DNA of 64,000 bases from Catenaria anguillulae PL171 (lineage: Eukaryota; Blastocladiomycota; Blastocladiomycetes; Blastocladiales; Catenariaceae), in assembly GCA_002102555.1 (NCBI GenBank), contig MCFL01000031.1, positions 186,001 to 250,000 on the forward strand, in the 5' to 3' direction. The position numbers were made by a program, and so were the translations under genes. Under the pieces are notes generated by a model that was given only the letters and a program-made list of their open reading frames with translations, was not told the origin of the DNA and did no database searches. Positions 56,795-64,000 of this stretch are shown one piece after another (the stretch's first letter is position 1; every line of letters starts with the position of its first letter).

Positions 56795-58904
56795 ATGACT
56801 GCCAGCAATGCCAATGTCAATGATGAGCCCAAGCTTGGGTCGCCCACCACCACGCCCTCGCCCTACCACTATGCCATTGCCATCCTGCTCTCACTCTACT
56901 GCCCGACGGCCCTGCCCGCAACCCCACTGGCAACCACCGCACCGCCCCCGAGCCTCGACCCGATCCTGCACCTCATTGTCCCGCTGTCGCCGCCCGTCGA
57001 CGACCCCTTTGACCCAACCTACCCGCAGCTCCTCGGCGCCATCCGCTCCCTCTTTGCCCCAGCCATCACCCCCGCCTCGGCTGCCCAACTCGCAGATCAG
57101 CTCGACGCGCACCTCGCCATGCTCGTCTCGCGTGGACCGGCTTCGCTTGTGTCGTCGCTCACGCCGCTCCTGGACCGCCTCCACTCGCATTCCTACTTGT
57201 ACTCGTGGATCCGCAACTTTCTCACCCGCATCCACATGTGCGAGTTTGTCGTGGTCGACTTGCACGCCGCCCTCATCCACTACATGCACCCGACGCAAGC
57301 CGACTCGCCCATCCGCTTCATGTCGCTCGAAACAGCCCGTGCCTGGGTCGAAAACGCAACCAAACTGCTTCAATCGTCACTCGCACCTACACCCAACCCT
57401 ACCTCGACTGTGACTGCGTCGCCTCCTCCCCCTTCCACACTGACCCTGTCGCACATCCACTCGGGCACGCTTCATGTTCTGGCACGCTATCCCGACCAAG
57501 CACCCGCCCACTACCTCGCCTCACTGATTGCCACCTTACACGGCCGCGCCACGCACGCTCTCGACCACCTGACCCATTGCGAGGCACTCACGCGGTCCAC
57601 GGCCGACGTGGCTTCCCCAACATCCACCAAGCCAGACTCGCTCTTGCACCAGAAATGCTGGCGCGCACTCACGCGAGCCTTGGTCTACCTCAAACTCGAC
57701 TGGACACGCGCCGCTCTCGAGTGCTTGCACGTGGCGCTCGACGAAGCAAATTTCGCCTTGGACTCGGAATGTGCGGCCGTGGCCACAGCGCACTTGCGGT
57801 ACTTGCAGGCCAATGAGGCTGACAGCTCCACCAGCGGCAACGGCCGTAGTGACGTGGCTGTTGGCGGCACCTTGGGTAATGTGTCGGATGCCGTTGCGCG
57901 CTTGGGCGCCGGTGTGTTTGAGTTGCACGCCGTGCTGGTGCTTGTGCGCGAGGCCCTGGCCAATGCCGGGCCAAGGGATGCGCTGGCGGTTCTTGATCAT
58001 CATGTACATGGAGTGGCACTGGTGCCTGCCGATCAGCGGCTCGTGGATCTGGAGAGGACTTGTGTGCATTTGCACGAGGCCTTTTTAGCGTGTGATTGGG
58101 AAAGGTTTGATGCGATTGCCGACGCGCTTGAGGAGCGTGCAAGGGGCATTTCCGAGCAAAGGGGAGCGTGCAAACAATTGCATCGGCTGGCGTTGATGCG
58201 CGGGCATGCGGCGATTCGGAGGAGCAATGAGGCAATGGCCATCCAGTGTGTGGAGCTGCTGGGTGAAACGCTCGAGGCACAGTGTATACGGATCATGGCG
58301 TATTTGGTGCGATGTCCTTGGCCACTGATTCTCTTGCCGCTTTCCAAAAAATTGCTATTGACGGTTACAATTGATACAGGCCGCTCAAGCATGGGGACTT
58401 GCGTTTGATCTCGTTGCCTTTTACCATCCCCCGCCACGATCCTCAAGGCCAAGCGACCCTTGGTCATTGCTCTACTCGATTCTCCAACACCTTGTTCGCT
58501 CTCACTTCCGCACCACCACCATCTCGCCATCACCCATGCAGGCGGCAGCACCAACCGAGTCCGACCCCTCCCTCGACCTCACGTCCTTGCTGGCCGCCAT
58601 CGGCCAACTCGCACCCGCGTCGTGGATCCGCGCCCTGGTCCTTGGCCAGGTGTTTGTGTCATACCCGCAGCTTGCCGAAACGGGTGTCAACAAGGACGGT
58701 CGGTTCACGCACGGGGACGTGTTTGACATGGCGTGGGAGGCCGCCAGGGCCGTCAACGACAGGTATTGGTTGATCACTTTGATTACGGACACGGAATGGC
58801 ATGCCCGACTGGTTGGGGCAGGGTTTGCTGGTGAGTTGCAAGAGGTGGAGCGAGTGAGGCAGGAGGCGGCAAGGGCAGTGCTTGTGACGAGGCCAGTTTT
58901 TTGA
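56795..58904 (+). CDS. APC5-like subunit of the anaphase-promoting complex (tentative)
   Basis: Two exons, 56795-58306 and 58380-58904 (intron GTGCGA...TACAG), 678 residues, helical throughout. The N-terminal part (YHYAIAILLSLYC, LYSWIRNFLTRIHMCEFVVV) fits the APC5 N-terminal helix bundle. Later TPR-like blocks read APAHYLASLIATLHGRATHA with LDHLTHCEAL, and WTRAALECLHVALDEANFAL then SECAAVATAHLRYLQ, which resembles the APC5 repeat (alternating short residues with LALEAL). The remaining TPR-like helices continue to ELQEVERVRQEAARAV. APC5 brid​ges APC1, APC4 and the TPR arm. Other TPR proteins are possible; family assignment is by pattern only. Confidence 0.58.
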
Positions 58905-59030
58905 CATTGTGGACTTGACTATGCGGGTAGTGAGTCACTCTTCTTTTGAAACACAGTCGTTCCAATGTCAATGGTGACTTTGAATGCATCGGTCACTTTT
59001 CATGTACATAGAAAGTCGCCCTCAGCAATC

Positions 59031-60013
59031 ATGTCTGCCAGTGCATCTCCATCTTCGGCTGCCGTTGCCTCAGCGACCTCGGCGACCGGACGCCCCGCCG
59101 CGGCAAGTGCGATGCCTCCTCCATCAACGACATTGGCGACATCCACCGTTCGCAGCTACAACACCCAACCTCAAGCTCCATCCACTGGCGCTTCCCAGCA
59201 GCCGCCTGGCCACAGCCCTCTGCCGCTGCTGGTCGGACAACGACGGCGGTCGCAACGGGCTCAAAGAAACGCTCATGGTCGTCGAGCTATTACGAATACA
59301 ACCTGGCGGAAATGACCGACTCGCGTGGCGGGTTCCTGACCCCGAACGCTGCCACGTCTGCCGACGCCACACCCTCGTCCTCGTCGGAAATGCACGGCCA
59401 TCCGTCGGACCCGAAACGTGCACGCACGCACTACCCATCTCTCGACCCGGACGTTGCCGTCGACAAGTGCTCGGAATGCAGCACGTCGACTGACCTCGAC
59501 CCGCGGTACCAAGACCACTTTCACATCAACGTGTGCTGGACGTGCAAGGACAAGGTGCCCGAGAAGTATGCACTGCTGACGAAAACCGAGGCCAGGCAAG
59601 ACTACTTGTTAACGGACGAAGAGCTCAAGGACGACATTTTGTTTCCGCACGTGTGGCGCAAGAAGAATCCGCGCAAGCAAACGTTTCACGACATGTACTT
59701 GTACTTGCGCATGCACGTCGAGGCATATGCAGTGACAAAGTGGGGCAGTTTGGAAAAGATGGACGAGGAGTTTGAGCGCCGGGAAAAAGACAGGGAGAGG
59801 AGGAAGGAGGAGAAGTTCAAGAAGAATTTGGAGCGGTTGCGCAAGGCGACGAGGACCAGTTTGTGGAGCAAGGGCAATGGCAACGGGATTGGCGAGGCTG
59901 CGGGAGAGGATGGCGCGGCAGTGGTTGTGCACGTGCATGAGTTTGTGGAGGGGGAGCAAGAGGGGACCATGGTGTGTGAGTGCGGGATGGTCGTGGAGGG
60001 AGAGGTCATGTAA
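59031..60013 (+). CDS. XPA: XPA/Rad14 nucleotide-excision-repair protein
   Basis: DNA-damage verification scaffold that binds DNA, RPA and ERCC1. The zinc finger CSECSTSTDLDPRYQDHF...NVCWTCKD (C-x2-C-x17-C-x2-C) is followed by KVPEKYALLTKTEARQDYLL, TDEELKD, FPHVWRKKNPRKQTFHDMYL and YLRMHVEAYAVTKWGS, then a charged helix rich in Lys/Glu/Arg; this is the XPA core in order. Upstream, YYEYNLAEMTDSRGGFL is the conserved segment before the finger. The N-terminal leader from ATG 59031 (Ser/Ala-rich) is one frame off the core. A missing-base break between about 59190 and 59260 joins them. The tail after residue ~250 has four Cys/His residues but no clear fold. The ORF is otherwise single-exon. Confidence 0.9.
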
Positions 60014-60270
60014 CTCGTAAATGTATGCATCATCAACAAATTTCACGTTTGAATCATCGCGCACGGGTTCGTCTCGCGCTTCTCTTTTCATGTCTCGATT
60101 CTGGCCGATTCCGGTACGTTTCTGCTTACGTATTCCGCCAAACTCAGCAATTGGTACCTACAAGAAGGCATCTGTCCTCGCCAATCGCTTCATGCAAACT
60201 CGAAGAATCCAGTCCCCGCCACTTGGACAAGCATCTCACCCCACCTCTGAGTCCGAGTGATCACTTCACC

Positions 60271-62046
60271 ATGCCAACGCCCTCGACCGAGACGCCGACA
60301 GCTCCAGTAGCGCCAAAACGGTGGCCATCATTGGCGCGGGTATCGGCGGCATTGCCATGGCCGCCCGCCTCGCGCATGCGGGCTTCCAAGTCGACGTGTA
60401 CGAAAAGAACAGCTTCAGTGGGGGCGGTGCTCGCTGATTCACCACGACGGGTTCCGTTTTGATCAAGGACCGTCACTGTTTCTTATGCCACAAATCTTTC
60501 TCGACACATTCACCGACTTGGGCGAATCGTTCCATGACCACGTCCAGCTCTCGCGCTGCGACCCAAACTACAGGTTGCATTTCCATGACGGCGACACGCT
60601 CGAGCTGTCGAGTGACTTGGCTACCATGCGTGATCAGTTGGAGCGCATCGAGCCGGGCGCGTTTGAGCGGTGGTTGGCGTTTGAGCGGGCGTCGGCGCCG
60701 CATTACGACCTGAGCGTCAAGAATGTGCTGTCGTGGAACTTTAAACGATTGCTGGACATGGCCACATGGCGTAATGTCAAGATGTTGCCGCGCTTGCATA
60801 TTCACTTGTCCCTGTACCGTTTTGTGTCGTCGTTTTTCAAGTCGGACAAGTTGCGCAAGGCATTCTCATTCCAGGTACGTCGTGTGCCGCTGGCTGTCTC
60901 CAACTGTCACCTATTGACTCGGGATGCATGGACACTCTTGTCGACATAGTCCATGTATATGGGCATGAGCCCATATGACGCGCCCGCAACCTACTCGCTC
61001 TTGCAATACACCGAGTTTGCCGAGGGCATCTGGTACCCGATCGGTGGGTACCACAAGGTCGTGGACAGCCTCGAGCAGATTGCCCGCAAGCGCGGAGCTC
61101 GCTTCCATTATAACGCCCGGTTGGCTCCATTCGCACTCGGGCACCCTCCGGTGCCAGCAACCCCAATTCGTCCGACTCGGCCAATGAAGTTCGCGGGATT
61201 ACACTAGAGGACGGCACGCAAATCGACGCCGACTTGGTCGTTTGCAACGCCGACCTAGTCTGGGCCTACACCAAGCTGCTGCCACGCACAAAATACACGT
61301 CGCGCCTCGAAAACCTCGACCAGACCTCGTCAAGCTTCTCCTTTTACTGGGGCCTCAACCGCACTGTACCCGAGTTGCTTGCGCACAACATTTTTCTGGC
61401 CGAGCACTACCGCGACTCGTTTGACGACATTTTCGTGCGCAACTCGCTGCCCGCCGAACCCTCGTTCTACATTCACGTGCCGTCGCGCATGGACCCTAGT
61501 GCTGCACCCGTTGGTAAAGACGCCGTGACTGTTCTAGTTCCCACCGGCATTCTCACGCCGGCCGCCGCATCGGATCCAGACGTCATGCATCAGCTGTACG
61601 TACGTGCGCGTGCTGCCGTGTTGCGCACGCTCGAGCAGCGCCTGGGTGTGCCGGATTTCAGCAAGCTGATCGAGTCCGAGGTGGTCAACACACCCGAGAC
61701 CTGGCGTGAAAAGTTCAATTTGTACAAGGGATCGATTCTGGGCTTGTCGCATTCGGTGCCGCAGGTGCTTTGGTTTCGCCCGTCCACGTCGCACGCCCTC
61801 TACGACAATTTGTATTTTGTGGGCGCGTCGACGCATCCAGGGACGGGTGTGCCGGTGGTGCTTTATGGCGCGAGGACGGTTGCGGGTGAGATTGTGGAAA
61901 AGTACGGCGCAACCAACAAGTCAAAGGTGGATGTCAGTGGCAAGTTGCTGGGTGGGGCGGTGATTTCCGGTGGGTGGACCGTGCTGGTTGCCCTGATTGT
62001 GGCCGTGTTCGCCTTGCTTGTATCCATGACCATGATGGCGAGTTAA
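60271..62046 (+). CDS. CrtI-type phytoene desaturase (carotenoid biosynthesis), frame-broken
   Basis: FAD enzyme that desaturates phytoene to coloured carotenes in fungi and bacteria. Features: the dinucleotide fold KTVAIIGAGIGGIAMAARLA, VDVYEKN, FRFDQGPSLFLMPQIF, YHKVVDSLEQIARKRGARFH, the classic LENLDQTSSSFSFYWGLNRT, YIHVPSRMDPSAAP, VTVLVPTG, and the C-terminal VGASTHPGTGVPVVLYGART then a Trp/Val-rich tail helix (TVLVALIVAVFALLVSMTMM) as in fungal enzymes. Intron 60875-60949 (GTACGT...CATAG). Three single-base breaks, all missing-base: near 60288, near 60425 (SGG then CSLIHHDG) and near 61130 (LAP then RTRAPSG). One more base at each restores the full family order. Either sequence error or recent loss of function. 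Confidence 0.85.
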
Positions 62047-63451
62047 GATGATTTCGGCTGGGCAGCGTGGAAGGACGTCTTTTGTAACAAAGCTTGCTTT
62101 CTTTTGCATATCGTTCACAAGTGAGAACAAGTATGGATTCCTTCGTCCGTTCCTTTTTCACAATGGAAGTATCCTCTTTCATTCTCTTTCGTCCCAATAT
62201 TGCAGTGGGTCATTCGTTCCCGGCGGGGCATGTTTTGCCTGGACGTCCGCTCTCAGTGAGAGCAAATTCGTTACCTATGTATGTCCATCCAATCAGCTGG
62301 GCTTGGGCAGGTGTACATTGACCTGACCAGGTCGTTGACGCGTGGTGCATCTCCTTGCATGATCGTGCAGTGGAACTGTTGAGATAAGTGCGGACAAGAG
62401 TTACTTGCTTGGATCGATCGGTCAGCCAAGTGAAAATGGATCTAGAGGTACATGTGTCCACAGAGCCAGCGTTTCAGTTTCAGTTGTCCATGCATTTTCA
62501 GTTTGTTGCTATCATGTTGTATTCATGTCGCCAACTCTCATAGACATCAAGCATTCTTTCCGACACACTTTTTGCCGCAGCGCATCTTCTTTATCTCTTT
62601 ATCAAGTGTTGCCAGTCACGGTCGTGTCTCCCCCCATCCTCGGTCCTCGAGAGCGACATTCGTCATTCCTCTTGTCTGGGCGCCCCAGGCCCTGGCGTTG
62701 ACCCCCGGTCTTCCCTGCGAGTCCTGTGGCGCCCAGTAAGGCCGCTCCTACCGGTCGTCCGTAGCGCACCCTAGAAGGTCAATCTGAAGCATGTTTCATG
62801 GGTATGGGCACCGCAAATTTGGGCCCCTCTGCCATGACTTGCTTTGAATGATGCATAAAGCGTAAGCGACGGGCCTTGGGCAGCCGTAACAACCTGCTCT
62901 CGTGTTCGATCTGATCTTGGATTCGATAAAGACGCTCTGTTTGTAGGATTGAAATGACATTCAGTTGCCCGAGGGCTGAGGCGCAGCAAAGGTGGGAACG
63001 AGGAGAACACAGGCAATGAGATGCCCGATTTCGATTTGGCTCGCATAACTGCTCTCAGTTCCCAAACCCGTCGTATCCCTATCCTTTCCCCCACCATATT
63101 TTCCGCGCCACCACATGTCGCATCTCGCTTCTGGCGAGCGTGAGGCCGGGTCATGGGCTCAATCTTGCTGGTTTATTATATCTCAGTGCCCGCATGTCAC
63201 ACGAGTTTTCCGCAGCGGAACTCGATACGATTTCCACCCATGGCCAAGCGGACAGGGACGGCATTCATTGCCACAGGCATCTCTCGGTAGGGGCCACTTT
63301 ATTGCCCCCCAATTCTTTGGCGTGCATGATGGTAGCATCAGACAATAAACTCGGTCAATGGACGGGGAATACATCATGATATGCAAGGGAATGAAAGCAA
63401 CCAAATGACATGCGGGACCATGCTCGCGACACGATTTCAGCCAACGTCTCT
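62047..63451. other. Intergenic region of about 1.4 kb with no gene recognised
   Basis: Follows the phytoene desaturase stop. Several small frames on both strands have no motif and uneven codon use. I see no tRNA, rRNA or repeat. It may hold a small undetected gene. Confidence 0.4.
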
Positions 63452-64000
63452 CTACTCATGGACGTCAATGTACGCCGACCCAATCGACTTGCACCCGTTC
63501 TGGAAGTTGCGATGCACAATGACGGAGCACTCCGAGTCGTCCAAGTAGCACCGGATGCGGTCCTCGTCCGTCAAGAACGCGAGCGTGTAGAGCATGAGCT
63601 CAAACTCTGGCGAGACGCCCAGCAGCGAGGTGCAAATAGGCTTGAGGCTGCCCTTGTAGGTGAATTGCAGCTTCAAAAGGTGGGTATCGTTGGTGGGCTA
63701 GGAGGTGTGTTTGGATCAGCGTGAGCCATCACGGAAAGACAAATCATGGATGTGCCGCTTGGCGTACGTTTTTGGCGTGGCGGCGGCGTGGCCACACAAA
63801 GCCTTGGTAGTCGAGCAACTTCTTGCGCTCGGCGAGGAAGATGCTGACCCAGTTGTGGAAGCCAATCACTTGTCCGTTGCGAATCTCGCCGACAAAGACG
63901 TGCTCGAAAGGGGACGAGTCGTCTTTGCACACATATGCCACAGTCGAAATGGTTAGTTTGGTACCACCGAACTGAACTGAAGGCAAGGGTAGGCAGGAGG
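63452..64000 (-). CDS. EndoU (XendoU, poly(U)-specific endoribonuclease) family, 3' part only
   Basis: The C-terminal part of an EndoU nuclease. The exon ending at 63768 has FGGTKLTISTVAYVCKDDSS, then PFEHVFVGEIRNGQVIGFHN and WVSIFLAERKKLLDYQGFV, matching the EndoU core (HNW, FEHVFVGE). A GTACGC intron (63767-63671) leads to LQFTYKGSLKPICTSLLGVS, then PEFELMLYTLAFL and GSAYIDVHE, the family's conserved end, stop at 63452. EndoU enzymes cut RNA at U with a His-His-Lys centre. The first His of the triad is expected upstream, beyond the right edge. The remaining 5' exons are missing from the window. The exon beginning is at about 63971. Confidence 0.82.

Noticed and set aside
60400-60440. Programmed -1 ribosomal frameshifting as explanation of the breaks
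   Set aside because: No slippery heptamer (X XXY YYZ) or consistent downstream stem at the break sites, and too many unrelated genes are affected.
62047-63451. Small frames between phytoene desaturase and EndoU
   Set aside because: None has a motif, splice support or steady codon character.

Overview
The window looks like nuclear DNA of a zoosporic, early-diverging fungus, most likely Blastocladiomycota (this placement is inference). Evidence: genes carry short GT-AG introns (about 54-97 nt), a Zn2Cys6 transcription factor, delta-tubulin (a basal-body tubulin), a CrtI-type phytoene desaturase, TMCO1, muskelin, a TmcB-type TPR membrane protein and animal-style class A GPCR-like receptors. About 25 genes lie on both strands, with no operon logic.

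Layout, left to right. 1-5 kb: an RS-rich protein start (partial), a class II eIF4E (4EHP), a DMAC1-like protein, TMCO1 and ALG10. 5-10 kb: a small two-exon unknown gene and a Zn2Cys6 regulator. 10-18 kb, all on the minus strand: two tandem paralogous class A GPCR-like genes, a Ser/Pro-rich protein with a possible arrestin-like front half, and an unrelated seven-helix protein; this block is the most interesting part of the window. 18-24 kb: muskelin and delta-tubulin. 24-29 kb: a large multi-exon TmcB-like gene. 30-35 kb: a cytochrome P450 and an unrecognised Ser-rich gene. 35-47 kb: a securin-like protein, NDUFS2 (complex I 49 kDa), ADA3/NGG1 (SAGA) and CNOT11 (CCR4-NOT). 47-59 kb: a Ser-rich unknown, mitochondrial Lon, VAC14 and an APC5-like protein. 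59-64 kb: XPA, phytoene desaturase and the 3' part of an EndoU ribonuclease.

Most genes are independent housekeeping functions: translation, N-glycosylation, respiration, transcription, mRNA decay, DNA repair, cell cycle and phosphoinositide signalling. The 10-18 kb receptor block, the TmcB-like protein and the carotenoid gene hint at sensory biology of a swimming zoospore. Any link between the carotenoid enzyme and the receptors is speculation.

A cross-cutting observation is that many conserved genes switch reading frame by exactly one base at places with no plausible intron. Most look like a missing base; in muskelin they look like an added base. Sequencing or assembly indels are the simplest explanation, so several single-frame ORFs in this window are truncated artefacts. 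All gene models below were spliced by eye.
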